64,000 bases of DNA from Bradyrhizobium glycinis (GCF_016031655.1 NZ_JACCHQ010000002.1:1-64000); one strand, 5' to 3'; positions 37,080 through 46,071 are shown, counted from the stretch's first letter. The notes: generated from the letters alone by a model not told the origin. Numbers and translations are program-made.

Positions 37080-37104
37080 CAAAGCCGAGAGAGGGGAAAC
37101 GCCA

Positions 37105-38088
37105 ATGCCCATACCGCAACACGTCTTCGAGCCGCCGTTCAACATCATCCGCTCCAGCCATGTCGTGCTCGACGTCACCGATTTGAAGCTGAGCCGGGAG
37201 TTCTACGAGACCATTGTCGGCCTGCATGTCGAGGACGCCCATGACAAGGCCGTGTACCTGCGCGCGGCCGAGGAGCACCAGCATCACTCGCTGGTGCTGC
37301 GGAAGGCCACGGTGCCGGCTTGCGCCCGCCTCGGCTTCAAGGTCGGCAACGACAAAGATCTCGACAAGGCCGCCACGTTCCTCTCCGAGAACGGCCTTTC
37401 CTACGCCTTCGTCGATCAGCCGTTCCAGAGCCGCACGCTGCAATTCACCGACCCCTTCGGCTTCCAGATCGAGCTCTATGCGGCCATGGAGCGGCGGCCG
37501 CATCTCTTGCGCCGCTACGACCTCTATCGGGGCTGCCATCCGCAGCGGCTGGATCACTTCAACGTCTTCGCCGCCGAAGTGCAGGACACGATGGACTTCT
37601 ACGCCCGGCTCGGCTTTCGCCTCACCGAATATGCCGAGGAGGACGGGCCGAACGGGCGCATTGCGGCAGCCTGGATGCACCGCAAGGGCAACGTCCACGA
37701 TTTTGCGATCACCAATGGCAAGGGCCCGCGTCTGCACCATTTCGCCTACTGGACGCCGACGGCGATGAACATCATTCATCTCTGCGATGTCATGGCTTCG
37801 CAGGGCTTCGTGAAGAACATCGAACGCGGCCCGGGGCGCCATGGCATCTCGAACGCGTTCTTCCTCTATGTCCGCGATCCCGACGGACACCGCCTCGAGC
37901 TCTACACCAGCGACTATTTCACCGGGGATCACGACCACGAGCCGCTGCGCTGGTCACTGCGCGATCCGCGCCGTCAGACGCTGTGGGGCGCCCCTGCTCC
38001 GCGTTCCTGGTTCGAACAGGGCTCGCCGTTCACGGGGCAGGCCGTGCGCGAGCCGAAATTCGTGGCCGATGTGCTGGTGGCGGACTGA
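37105..38088 (+). CDS. hpaD: 3,4-dihydroxyphenylacetate 2,3-dioxygenase
   Basis: The 327-residue protein has two vicinal-oxygen-chelate repeats and the type I extradiol ligands His in RLDHFNVFA, His in LHHFAYW and Glu in GHRLELYTSDYFTGDH, as in homoprotocatechuate 2,3-dioxygenases of Brevibacterium/Arthrobacter type. It opens the homoprotocatechuate ring to CHMS. The start at 37105 has GAGGGGA upstream; the in-frame extension to 37033 comes from the adjacent repeat. Its stop overlaps the next ATG (TGATG). Confidence 0.92.
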   Translation: MPIPQHVFEPPFNIIRSSHVVLDVTDLKLSREFYETIVGLHVEDAHDKAVYLRAAEEHQHHSLVLRKATVPACARLGFKVGNDKDLDKAATFLSENGLSYAFVDQPFQSRTLQFTDPFGFQIELYAAMERRPHLLRRYDLYRGCHPQRLDHFNVFAAEVQDTMDFYARLGFRLTEYAEEDGPNGRIAAAWMHRKGNVHDFAITNGKGPRLHHFAYWTPTAMNIIHLCDVMASQGFVKNIERGPGRHGISNAFFLYVRDPDGHRLELYTSDYFTGDHDHEPLRWSLRDPRRQTLWGAPAPRSWFEQGSPFTGQAVREPKFVADVLVAD

Positions 38089-38957
38089 TGAAGCTGCCTC
38101 GTCTCGCCACCTATTCCGTCAAGAGTGAAACCAAGTACGGCGCCGTTCTGGAAGGCGGCATCGTCGATCTCTCCGCGCGCTATGCCCAGACCTATCCGAC
38201 GCTGCGCGAGGTGATCGCGGCCGGAAAGCTCGTGAACCTTGCAGAGGAAGCCGCGGGCCGCACGCCGGTTCACGCACTCAGCGAGATCACCTGGCTGCCG
38301 CCGATCCCCGCGCCGGAGAAGATCATCTGCATCGGCGTCAACTATCCCGATCGCAATGCCGAGTACAAGGACGGCCAGGAGGCGCCGAAATATCCGAGCA
38401 TGTTCATGCGCTCGCCCCGCTCCTTCGTCGGCCACGACACGCCGCTGGTGCGCCCGCGTGCCTCGGCGCAGCTCGACTATGAGGGCGAGATCGTGCTGGT
38501 GATCGGCAAGCAGGGTCGGCATATCCCCGAAATCAGCGCCCTCGATCACATCGCCGCGCTCACGCTCTGCAACGAGGGCTCGGTGCGCGACTGGCTGCGC
38601 CACGCCAAGTTCAACGTGACGCAGGGCAAGAACTTCGATTCCAGCGGCAGCCTCGGCCCGTGGCTGGTGCCCTACACCAAGGAGTCGCAGATCGCCGACA
38701 TCCGCCTCACCACGCATGTCAACGGCGAACTCAGGCAGGACGATCGCACCAGCCGGCTGATGTTTTCGTTCCGCTATCTCTTGAACTATATCTCGACCTT
38801 CGCAACCCTGGTTCCCGGCGATATCATCGTCACGGGCACGCCGACCGGCGCGGGTGCGCGGTTCGATCCGCCGCGATATTTGAAGCCGGGCGACGTCGTC
38901 GAGATCGAGGCCGAGGGGATCGGGCGCTTGCGCAACGGCGTGATCGACGAAGCCTGA
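38088..38957 (+). CDS. FAH-family hydrolase/decarboxylase (HpaG-like, single domain)
   Basis: The 289-residue product has the fumarylacetoacetate hydrolase fold: KIICIGVNYPDRNAEYK, MFMRSPRSFVGHD, LDYEGEIVLVIGKQG (acidic metal ligands), and GDIIVTGTPTGAGA. By position it should do the 5-oxopent-3-ene-1,2,5-tricarboxylate decarboxylation of HpaG. Enterobacterial HpaG is a two-domain protein of about 430 residues; here only one domain is present, with the isomerase as separate hpaF. A different acylpyruvase-type role is possible. It overlaps hpaD by 1 bp. Confidence 0.82.
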   Translation: MKLPRLATYSVKSETKYGAVLEGGIVDLSARYAQTYPTLREVIAAGKLVNLAEEAAGRTPVHALSEITWLPPIPAPEKIICIGVNYPDRNAEYKDGQEAPKYPSMFMRSPRSFVGHDTPLVRPRASAQLDYEGEIVLVIGKQGRHIPEISALDHIAALTLCNEGSVRDWLRHAKFNVTQGKNFDSSGSLGPWLVPYTKESQIADIRLTTHVNGELRQDDRTSRLMFSFRYLLNYISTFATLVPGDIIVTGTPTGAGARFDPPRYLKPGDVVEIEAEGIGRLRNGVIDEA

Positions 38958-38982
38958 ACAACAAGCGAAGTGGAATGATGCA

Positions 38983-40611
38983 ATGACCAGCCTCACCGGC
39001 GGCGAAGCGATCGTAAGCGGGCTTGTCGCCCACGGCGTCGATACCGTGTTCGGCCTGCCTGGCGCGCAGGTCTACGGCCTGTTCGACGCCTTCCACCAGG
39101 CGCAGCTCAAGGTGATCGGCGCGCGGCACGAGCAGGCCTGCGGCTACATGGCATTCGGCTATGCGCGCTCCAGCGGCCGGCCCGGCGTGTTCAGTGTCGT
39201 GCCCGGCCCGGGCGTGCTCAATGCGAGCGCCGCGCTGCTCACCGCGTTCGGCTGCAACGAGCCGGTGCTGTGCGTCACCGGCCAGGTGCCGACCTCGTTC
39301 CTGGGCAAGGGTCGCGGCCATCTGCATGAGATGCCGGACCAGCTCGCGACCTTGCGCACCTATGTGAAATGGGCCGAGCGCATCGAATATCCCGGCAACG
39401 CGCCGACAATCGTGGCGCGCGCATTCCAGGAGATGATGTCGGGCCGGCGCGGCCCCGCCTCGGTCGAGATGCCCTGGGACGTCTTCACCCAGCGCGCGGC
39501 AACAGTGCCGGCGCAGGTGCTGGAGCCGATGCCGCCGCCGCAACCCGATCCTGATATGATCAAGCAGGCGGCGGCGCTGATCAAAGGCAGCAAGACGCCG
39601 ATGATCTTCGTCGGCAGCGGCGCGATCGAAGCCGCTGAGGAGATCCTCGAGCTCGCCGAGATGATCGATGCGCCTGTGGTCGCCTTCCGCAGCGGCCGCG
39701 GCATCGTCTCCAATGCGCATGAGCTCGGTCTCACCATGGCGGCGGCCTACAAATTGTGGCCGACCACCGATTTGATGATCGCCATCGGCACCCGCGCCGA
39801 GCTGCCGGCATCCGGCTTCCGCTGGCCGTATCAACCGAGCGGCCTGAAATCCATTCGCATCGACATCGATCCGGCCGAGATGCGCCGGCTCGCCGCCGAT
39901 GTCGCGATGGTCGCCGATGCGAAGGCTGGAACGGCCGAGCTCGTCGCGGCCGTGAAGAAGGTCGGCTATGCCAAGGGCCGCGGCCGGCGCGGAGAGATCC
40001 GGGAGGCCACGGCGAGCGCACAGGCCGAGATCCAGCGCATCCAACCGCAGATGGCCTATCTCAAGATCCTGCGCGAGGTGCTGCCGGCCAATGCGATCGT
40101 CACCGATGAACTGTCGCAGGTCGGCTTCGCCTCCTGGTACGGCTTCCCGGTGTATCAGCCGCGCACCTTCATCACCTCTGGCTATCAGGGCACGCTCGGC
40201 TCGGGCTTTCCGACCGCGCTCGGCGCCAAGGTCGCCAATCCCGACAAGCCGGTGGTCGCCATCACCGGCGACGGCGGCTTCATGTTCGGCGTGCAGGAGC
40301 TCGCCACCGCCGTGCAGTTCAACATTGGCGTGGTGACGCTGGTGTTCAACAACAACGCCTATGGCAATGTCCGCCGCGACCAGCGCGAACGCTTCGACGG
40401 CCGCGTGGTGGCCTCCGACCTCGTCAATCCGGATTTCGTCCAGCTCGCGGAGTCCTTCGGCGTGGCCGCGGCGCGTGTCACCGCGCCGGAGCAGTTCAAG
40501 GCGGCGCTGGAGAAGGCGCTTGGCCACGGCGGGCCGGTTCTGATTTCCGTCGAGGTGCCCAGGGATTCCGAGGTCAGTCCGTGGGCTTTCATTCACCCGC
40601 CGAAGCCTTGA
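38983..40611 (+). CDS. Thiamine diphosphate-binding enzyme, acetolactate synthase-like
   Basis: The 542-residue protein has the three-domain ThDP layout: an N-terminal pyrimidine domain with the activating Glu in ARHEQACGYMAFGYAR, a central domain, and a C-terminal pyrophosphate domain with GDGGFMFGVQELA...NNNAYGN, the Mg/ThDP motif. Relatives include acetolactate synthases, glyoxylate carboligases and 2-oxoacid decarboxylases. It is the last gene of the hpa series, 25 bp after the FAH-like gene, and does not correspond to a step of the textbook pathway; a 2-oxoacid decarboxylase feeding arylacetic acids is one option. Its 3' end overlaps the convergent MFS gene by 23 bp. Confidence 0.85.
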   Translation: MTSLTGGEAIVSGLVAHGVDTVFGLPGAQVYGLFDAFHQAQLKVIGARHEQACGYMAFGYARSSGRPGVFSVVPGPGVLNASAALLTAFGCNEPVLCVTGQVPTSFLGKGRGHLHEMPDQLATLRTYVKWAERIEYPGNAPTIVARAFQEMMSGRRGPASVEMPWDVFTQRAATVPAQVLEPMPPPQPDPDMIKQAAALIKGSKTPMIFVGSGAIEAAEEILELAEMIDAPVVAFRSGRGIVSNAHELGLTMAAAYKLWPTTDLMIAIGTRAELPASGFRWPYQPSGLKSIRIDIDPAEMRRLAADVAMVADAKAGTAELVAAVKKVGYAKGRGRRGEIREATASAQAEIQRIQPQMAYLKILREVLPANAIVTDELSQVGFASWYGFPVYQPRTFITSGYQGTLGSGFPTALGAKVANPDKPVVAITGDGGFMFGVQELATAVQFNIGVVTLVFNNNAYGNVRRDQRERFDGRVVASDLVNPDFVQLAESFGVAAARVTAPEQFKAALEKALGHGGPVLISVEVPRDSEVSPWAFIHPPKP

Positions 40612-41830
40612 GGCCGGACGCGCCCTGCAGCCGCGCGGCTGCAATCGCCAGCAGACCGGCGCCTGCGACCGACCAGCAGGCGACCGGCGCCCAATGCAGC
40701 AGCGGCGCGTATTCCGGCATCTTCTGCAGGCCGCCGGCAACCGCCGCCATCCGCGCGAAGGTGCCGAGGGCGAGCGCGGAGAAGACGAGGCCCGTGACCT
40801 TGCCTTCCGCGCCGGTCGAGCCGATCGCGAGCGCTGCCGAGACCGCGCTCATCAGCATGCAGCCCCACGCGGCTCCGGCGAGAAATTGCGCGGCGATCAG
40901 CGTGTTGAGATTGCCGGCGAACTCGGCCGCCGCAATCGCCACCGCACCGAACAGGCCGGCGGCGCCCATCACGACGAGGCCGCCGCGACGCTTGACGACG
41001 AGGCTTGCCGGAAACATCGCGATGTTGAAGCCGATCCAGAACACCGGCATCAGCCATTGCAGGTCGGTAGGAGCTGCAAAGCGCAAATAGAACGGCGCGC
41101 TGTTCATGGCAAAGTGCAGCTGGTAGCCGAGTGCGAGCGCGATCATCGCGACGATGAAGGCGATCGGGACGAGACCGAGTGGCTCTGCCGCTTCGTCCGG
41201 TGTGGGCGGCGCGGTGTCGCGCACCACGTCATGCTCGATCCGTGACAGCCCGAGCGCGGTCAGGAGCAGCACCGCGCTGGAGATCACGAAGGGCAACCGC
41301 GCATCGTGCTCGCGCAGCACCACGCCGAGATAGGGCGAGACCGCGCCGGCGACGCCGTAGCCGAGCATGGTCAGCGCGGCGAGGAACGGCACCTGCGGCT
41401 TGGCGCGGTACTTGCCGAGCAAGGTCAGCGGCGGCGCCCGCAGCGCAGAGGACGTGATCGACCAGATCACGATCAGCGCGATGAACCAGCCCTGCGCCGC
41501 TGCGCCGGCTCCGGCAACGAAGGGGAGCGCGACGAAGGCGCCGCAGGAGATCGCGGTCACGAGCCCGACGAACAGGCCGAGCCTGCCGACATGGGGCGCG
41601 AGCTTGTCGGCGGCGATTCCCATCGCGGTGTCGGCAATGGTGAAGATCGCTTGATCCAGCATCAGGATGAGGATCACGGCGGACGGCGCGATGCCGACCT
41701 CGGCGGCGAGCTTTGGCAGGTAGATGACGTAGGTCGTCCAGCCCAGCGTGAACACCAATTGCAGCGCCGCGAGGTAAAGCCCCGTGCGGTTCGCCGTGCC
41801 GGCGCCGGCCGAGTTCTGTGTGGTCGTCAT
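40589..41830 (-). CDS. MFS transporter
   Basis: The 413-residue protein has twelve predicted hydrophobic helices, and its central loop (RIEHDVVRDTAPPTPDEAAEP) separates the two six-helix halves. It is an MFS permease with unknown substrate. The start at 41830 follows GGGGAGG. It is downstream of alkB by 53 bp on the same strand, and its end overlaps the ThDP gene, so it could belong either to the alkB transcript or stand alone. Confidence 0.88.
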   Translation of the reverse strand: MTTTQNSAGAGTANRTGLYLAALQLVFTLGWTTYVIYLPKLAAEVGIAPSAVILILMLDQAIFTIADTAMGIAADKLAPHVGRLGLFVGLVTAISCGAFVALPFVAGAGAAAQGWFIALIVIWSITSSALRAPPLTLLGKYRAKPQVPFLAALTMLGYGVAGAVSPYLGVVLREHDARLPFVISSAVLLLTALGLSRIEHDVVRDTAPPTPDEAAEPLGLVPIAFIVAMIALALGYQLHFAMNSAPFYLRFAAPTDLQWLMPVFWIGFNIAMFPASLVVKRRGGLVVMGAAGLFGAVAIAAAEFAGNLNTLIAAQFLAGAAWGCMLMSAVSAALAIGSTGAEGKVTGLVFSALALGTFARMAAVAGGLQKMPEYAPLLHWAPVACWSVAGAGLLAIAAARLQGASGLKASAGE

Positions 41831-41883
41831 GTCGCCGCCTCCCCGCCCCAAGCTTAGACGAGCGAAGGCTGCGAGGAAACGCG

Positions 41884-42537
41884 TCAGCGCGTCCTGCGGA
41901 AGGTCAGATTGATCCGCTTCCGCCCCAGCAGCGGATGCTCGCCCTCGGCGAGCGGTGCCACGCCGTGATAGGCGAGCCTGCTGGCCCCGCCCCAGACCAC
42001 CACGTCGCCATGGACGAGGCGGAAGCGGCGCGGCTTATCGCTGCGCGCGAAGCCGCCGAACAGGAAGGTCGCGGGCAGGCCGAGCGAGACCGAGACGATC
42101 GGCGCGGAATAGTCCAGCTCGTCCTTATCCTGATGCAGCGACAGCCGCGTGCCCGGCTCGTAGCAGTTGACGAGGCAGGCATCGGGGGCAAAGCCTTCAA
42201 AGCCGCCCTGCTCCGCGGCGCGGCGGGCGAGATCGGCGAGCAGCGGCGGCATCGCCGGCCATGGGGCGCCGGTGCGCGGATCGATTGCGTCGTAGCGATA
42301 GCCGGTGTGATCGGTGATCCAGCCGCGCTCGCCGCAATTGGTCATCGCCACCGACATCAGATGGCCGCCCGGCGTCGTCATCCGCCGGAACGGCGACTGC
42401 GCCACGATGGCGCGCACCGCGTCGATCAGCCCGTTCTCGATCGGCTTGACGAAGCCGCGCAGCAGCACGGCCCCGTCGGCGATATTTTCGCGCGATGGCT
42501 GTGCCTCGGCAACGGTGTCGAACAAATCACCCGTCAA
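41884..42537 (-). CDS. alkB: AlkB, alpha-ketoglutarate-dependent DNA dealkylase
   Basis: The 217-residue product has the 2OG-Fe(II) core: LSLHQDKDELD with the HxD iron ligands, RLVHGDVVVWGGASRLAYHGV with the distal His, and RINLTFRRTR with the 2OG-binding Arg, matching AlkB. It repairs 1-methyladenine and 3-methylcytosine by oxidative demethylation. It starts 9 bp after the stop of a second 2OG oxygenase, suggesting a DNA-repair operon. Confidence 0.92.
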   Translation of the reverse strand: MTGDLFDTVAEAQPSRENIADGAVLLRGFVKPIENGLIDAVRAIVAQSPFRRMTTPGGHLMSVAMTNCGERGWITDHTGYRYDAIDPRTGAPWPAMPPLLADLARRAAEQGGFEGFAPDACLVNCYEPGTRLSLHQDKDELDYSAPIVSVSLGLPATFLFGGFARSDKPRRFRLVHGDVVVWGGASRLAYHGVAPLAEGEHPLLGRKRINLTFRRTR

Positions 42538-42546
42538 TCGCAGCGC

Positions 42547-43293
42547 TCATTTGGCATCGTGGAAGATCACACCCAGCGTGTGGCGCCGGCCGGACCTGAT
42601 CCGGCTGACGCCGTGGCGAAGATTAACGCGGTACGTGCCGCGTGTCCCCTGCACCGGGCGGTGATGCACAGCGAAGGCGACCGCATCGCCTTGCGTCAGC
42701 GGCACGACCTCGGCGCGAGACTGCATGCGCGGGCGCTGCTCGGTCAGCACGAACTCGCCGCCCGTGAAATCGTGCCCGGGCTCGGAGAGCAGGATCGCGA
42801 CCTGGAGCGGGAACACATGCTCGCCATAGAGGTCCTGATGCAGGCAATTATAGTCGCCGGCCTCGTATTGCAGCAGCAGCGGCGTCGGCCGGCTTTGGCC
42901 TGCCTCATGGCAACGCTTCAGGAACGCCGCGTGGTTTTGCGGATAGCGAACCTCGATCCCCATCGCCTCGTTCCAGCGATTGGCGACGGCTTGAAGATGC
43001 GAGTAGAGCGCCGGGCGGAGCTGCGCGATCAGATCGGGCAGCGCATAGGTGAAGTACTTGTACTCGCCGCGGCCAAAGCCGTGGCGGCCCATGACGATGC
43101 GGCTGCGGAAGTGCGCATCGGCCGGGTAGAGCGCGGCGATAGCGCGGCATTGGTCGGGCGTCAGCAGGTTCTCCAGGACGGCGCAGCCCTGTGAGTCGAG
43201 CTCAGCGGTGATCTGCGGCCAGTCGAGGGCGTCGACGTGGGCGGCGAGGTCAGCGGATGGTGTTTGGGGCGATTTGCGTGCGGTCATTGTCAT
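42547..43293 (-). CDS. 2OG-Fe(II) oxygenase, Oxygenase-NA family (PF09859-like)
   Basis: The 248-residue protein has YNCLHQDLYGEHVFPLQVAIL with an HxD motif, then HDFTGGEFVLTEQRPRMQSRAEVV and YRVNLRHGVSRIRSGRRHTLGVIFHD with a distal His and Arg, a pattern I associate with PF09859 proteins, described as oxidative demethylation of damaged DNA. Its start is taken as 43293; 46 residues of the longer frame (to 43431) run through a palindromic repeat. It is nine bp upstream of alkB, so the two are probably co-expressed. Confidence 0.85.
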   Translation of the reverse strand: MTMTARKSPQTPSADLAAHVDALDWPQITAELDSQGCAVLENLLTPDQCRAIAALYPADAHFRSRIVMGRHGFGRGEYKYFTYALPDLIAQLRPALYSHLQAVANRWNEAMGIEVRYPQNHAAFLKRCHEAGQSRPTPLLLQYEAGDYNCLHQDLYGEHVFPLQVAILLSEPGHDFTGGEFVLTEQRPRMQSRAEVVPLTQGDAVAFAVHHRPVQGTRGTYRVNLRHGVSRIRSGRRHTLGVIFHDAK

Positions 43294-43352
43294 AACAATC
43301 ACCTTTGCAGCTCGACGTTCACCCCGCCACCCGATTCCCGATGACTCTCTCC

Positions 43353-43437
43353 CCGTCATTGCGAGGAGCCCTTGCGACGAAGCAATCCAGGAATCCCTCC
43401 GCGGAACCAGTCTGAATTGCTTCGCTCGCAATGACGG
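43353..43437. repeat. Palindromic dispersed repeat, CCGTCATTGCGAGGAG family (copy 1)
   Basis: CCGTCATTGCGAGGAG and a TTGCGACGAAGCAATCCAGG segment at the left pair with GAATTGCTTCGCTCGCAATGACGG at the right. It lies upstream of the oxygenase gene and downstream of the DUF2848 gene. Two related arms are at 63578-63736. Confidence 0.75.
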
Positions 43438-43447
43438 TGGAGAGAGC

Positions 43448-44134
43448 TCAGCCCCTCACCGGCAGCGTCACGACGTCGTAGCCATGCCTGATCGTGCGCT
43501 TCAGCATGGGATCTTCAAGCTCGAAATCGAAGCGGTCGGCCGGGCGGATGCCGCCCTTGGCGGCGAACGTGCCGCCAAACATGGCGCAGCCGTCCGGGAA
43601 CTTGCCGCCGCCAAAGCCGCGCTTGAGGAGATCGGCGACTGGCAGCATCGCGTCCAGCGTGCCCTCCTGGTAGAGCACGCGCTCGCCCTTGATGGTGGCG
43701 TAGGAGCGCAGGATCATCTTGTCCCAATGGCCGATGACGTCATCGAGCTCCCAGAGAGTCGAGGCGATCGGCTTGTCGCACATCTGCTTGGAGACCGTGA
43801 CGTTGTAGGCCTCGACCTTGCGGTCGGTGTGATCGGAGCCGCAGCCGACGAAGATGCGGCCCTGCCAGCCGATCAGCACGAATTCGACCTCGCCGGAGGA
43901 ATCCTCGCCGCAGCATTCGATGCTGTCCTCCTGGGTCAGCCGCCGCGCCGAGGCGCGATAATAGATCGGCGTCGAGGCCGGGCGGGCGATGCCCATCTCC
44001 TCCAGCTCGGCGATGTGCTCGTCGCGCGCGACCGTGTCGCGGCCGGTCCAGCCGGCGATGACCAGCTGGTCGATCGCCAGCGTCAGCGGCGTGGTGGTGT
44101 CCTTGGCATCGACGGTGAAAGTGAGATCAAACAC
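43448..44134 (-). CDS. DUF2848-family protein
   Basis: The 228-residue protein begins VFDLTFTVDAKDTTTPLTLAI and shows segments such as VEFVLIGWQGRIFVGCGSDHTDRKVE and FPDGCAMFGGTFAAKGGIRPADRFDFEL, recurrent in DUF2848. I do not know its function; some relatives are annotated as hydrolase- or hydratase-like. It starts with GTG at 44134, overlapping the amidase stop by 8 bp, so the pair is one transcript. Confidence 0.8.
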   Translation of the reverse strand: MFDLTFTVDAKDTTTPLTLAIDQLVIAGWTGRDTVARDEHIAELEEMGIARPASTPIYYRASARRLTQEDSIECCGEDSSGEVEFVLIGWQGRIFVGCGSDHTDRKVEAYNVTVSKQMCDKPIASTLWELDDVIGHWDKMILRSYATIKGERVLYQEGTLDAMLPVADLLKRGFGGGKFPDGCAMFGGTFAAKGGIRPADRFDFELEDPMLKRTIRHGYDVVTLPVRG

Positions 44135-45476
44135 GGATGACGGCCTCCATGCCGGCAGCAAGCTCGAAGATACGGCGGTCCGAGCCGCCTGCGCCCGCCA
44201 GCATCAGGCCGACGGGAACGTCACCCACGCGATGACAGGGCAGCGAGATGGCGCAACCGTCGATCAGGTTGATCAAGCTGCAATTGCGCAAGGCGCGGAT
44301 GTTCTCGCGGGTGAATGCCTGATCGTCGGCGAGGTCAGCGATCTTCGGCGGCGTGTTGGGCGTGGTCGGCAGCACCAGGGCGTCATAGGGCGCGATGCGC
44401 GCATTGACACGCGCGATCAGCGAGCGGCGTTCGTTGAGCAGGTCGATGTAGTCGGCCGCGCTCTGCGCCTCGCCGCGCATGATGCGGACAAAGACGCGGG
44501 GATCGTAGATGTCGCCCTTCGCCGCGATGAGATAGCGGTGCCAGGCATAGCTCTCGGACGCCGCAAAGCCGCCCTTGGCGTTCATCGGGCCGATGTCGTG
44601 GAATTCCACCGTCTCGATCCGCTCGATGATGGCGCCGTGATCCGCGAGCGTCTTCAGTGCGCGTTCGAAGGTCTCGGAGACCCCCGCGTCGAGATCGTCG
44701 AGCGCGATCGTGGTCGGCACCGCGAGCCGCATGCCCCTCACGGGCCGCGGCTTCAGCGCGACGATGGGCTCGCCCGCGAGCACGGCATCGAGTATGGCAC
44801 AGCAGCTGACTGATCGCGCCAGCGGCCCGATGCTGTCGAGCGAGAAGGACAGCGGCACCGCGCCGTCGAGCGGGACGCGGCGCTGCGTCGGCTTGTAGCC
44901 GACGATGCCGTTATAGGCCGCCGGAATCCGGCAGGAGCCGCCGGTGTCGGTGCCCAGCGCGCCATGCGCCATGCGGTCGAGCACGGACACCGCGGCGCCC
45001 GAGGAGGAGCCGCCGGGCACATGGCCCACAGCCCGGTTCCAGGCGCCTTTCGGCGTGCCGTAATGCGGATTGATGCCGATGCCGGAATAGGCGAACTCGG
45101 TCATGTTCGTGCGCCCGATCAGCACGAAGCCGGCCTTGCGCAGCCGCGCGACCGCCGCCGCATCGTGCTCCGCCGGATCGGAATCGTCGAGCGCACGGGA
45201 GCCGGCGCGCGTGGTCTGCCCCTTGATGTCGAAGAGATCCTTGATCGAAATGGGAATCCCGGCGTAGGGCGACGGCGCCGCCTTGACCTTGCGCAGGGCA
45301 TCCATGGCGTCGGCGGTCGTCAGCGCGGCATCCTTGTCGACATGGATGAAGGCGCGCTGCCCCTCGCCGGCGGGATCGGCGATCCTGGCGAGGCAGGCCT
45401 CGACCAACTTGCGGGAGGTGGTGCGGCCGCTTTCGAGGTCTTCGGCGAGCTGCGCCAGTGTCGGAAAATCGGGCAT
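44127..45476 (-). CDS. Amidase signature family protein
   Basis: The 449-residue product has the amidase-signature triad: Lys in IPISIKDLFDIKG, the cis-Ser region GHVPGGSSSGAAVSV, and the nucleophile Ser in GTDTGGSCRIPAAYNGIVG. Substrate type (aliphatic or aromatic amide, urea derivative) is not determined. The late RNCSLINLIDGCAISLPCHR segment fits this group. It is paired with the DUF2848 gene, which could act on the product. Confidence 0.9.
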   Translation of the reverse strand: MPDFPTLAQLAEDLESGRTTSRKLVEACLARIADPAGEGQRAFIHVDKDAALTTADAMDALRKVKAAPSPYAGIPISIKDLFDIKGQTTRAGSRALDDSDPAEHDAAAVARLRKAGFVLIGRTNMTEFAYSGIGINPHYGTPKGAWNRAVGHVPGGSSSGAAVSVLDRMAHGALGTDTGGSCRIPAAYNGIVGYKPTQRRVPLDGAVPLSFSLDSIGPLARSVSCCAILDAVLAGEPIVALKPRPVRGMRLAVPTTIALDDLDAGVSETFERALKTLADHGAIIERIETVEFHDIGPMNAKGGFAASESYAWHRYLIAAKGDIYDPRVFVRIMRGEAQSAADYIDLLNERRSLIARVNARIAPYDALVLPTTPNTPPKIADLADDQAFTRENIRALRNCSLINLIDGCAISLPCHRVGDVPVGLMLAGAGGSDRRIFELAAGMEAVIRV

Positions 45477-45653
45477 GTCTGTCTCACGGAATATTTCGCG
45501 CGCAATCTATAGCGCTGGCTCAGCTCGACACAAGCATTGTGCGCATGATGGCATGCATGCGCATTGCTGGACCGTTGACGCGCCATGGTCGATTGTCGCA
45601 TCAAGTTCGAAACCGGCGGGCACGAGGCCTGTCTCTTGGGAGGAGCAGCCAAC
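45477..45653. promoter_or_regulatory. Divergent gap between amidase and DUF35 genes
   Basis: The 177-bp gap should contain both promoters. It has a GCATGATGGCATGCATGCGC segment near 45543-45562 with short dyads, and a GGGAGGAG just before the DUF35 start. No -35/-10 pair is convincing. Confidence 0.3.
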
Positions 45654-46067
45654 ATGGTCGAACCGCAGCGCGCGCGACCGAAACCGACGCCGGAGACCCA
45701 GCATTTCTGGGACGGCACCAAGGCCGGCGAATTGCGCCTGCAGCGCTGCGATGCCTGCGCCCATGTCTACTTCCCGCCGCGCCCGTTCTGCCCCTCCTGC
45801 GCCTCGCGCAAGGTCAGCATCTTCAAGGCGAGCGGCAAGGGCTTTCTCTACAGCTACGTGATCAACCATCGCCCCGCCGCGCCCGGCTTCACGCCGCCTT
45901 ACGCCATCGCGGTGGTCGAGCTCGACGAGGGCCCGCGGATGATGAGCAACATCATCGATTGCCCGCAGACGCCGGAGGCACTCGCGCTCGACATGAAGCT
46001 CGAGGTCGCGTTCCAGGAGCTCGACGACAAGATCACCCTCCCCGTCTTCCGTCCGGCGAAGGGGTAA
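45654..46067 (+). CDS. Zn-ribbon/OB-fold protein (DUF35)
   Basis: The 137-residue protein has the DUF35 rubredoxin-like zinc ribbon (RCDACAHVYFPPRPFCPSC, C-x2-C and C-x2-C) and an OB fold (GFLYSYVINHRPAAPGFTPPYAIAVVELDEG). Such proteins form complexes with SCP-x-like thiolases or with acyl-CoA dehydratases and act in side-chain and ketone degradation. The start at 45654 follows GGGAGGAG; a 23-residue upstream extension is rejected. The thiolase gene begins four bp after its stop. Confidence 0.9.
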   Translation: MVEPQRARPKPTPETQHFWDGTKAGELRLQRCDACAHVYFPPRPFCPSCASRKVSIFKASGKGFLYSYVINHRPAAPGFTPPYAIAVVELDEGPRMMSNIIDCPQTPEALALDMKLEVAFQELDDKITLPVFRPAKG

Positions 46068-46071
46068 GACC

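Noticed and set aside
37033..37104. N-terminal extension of hpaD
   Set aside because: It lies within a dispersed palindromic repeat; the Shine-Dalgarno-supported ATG at 37105 fits the family length.
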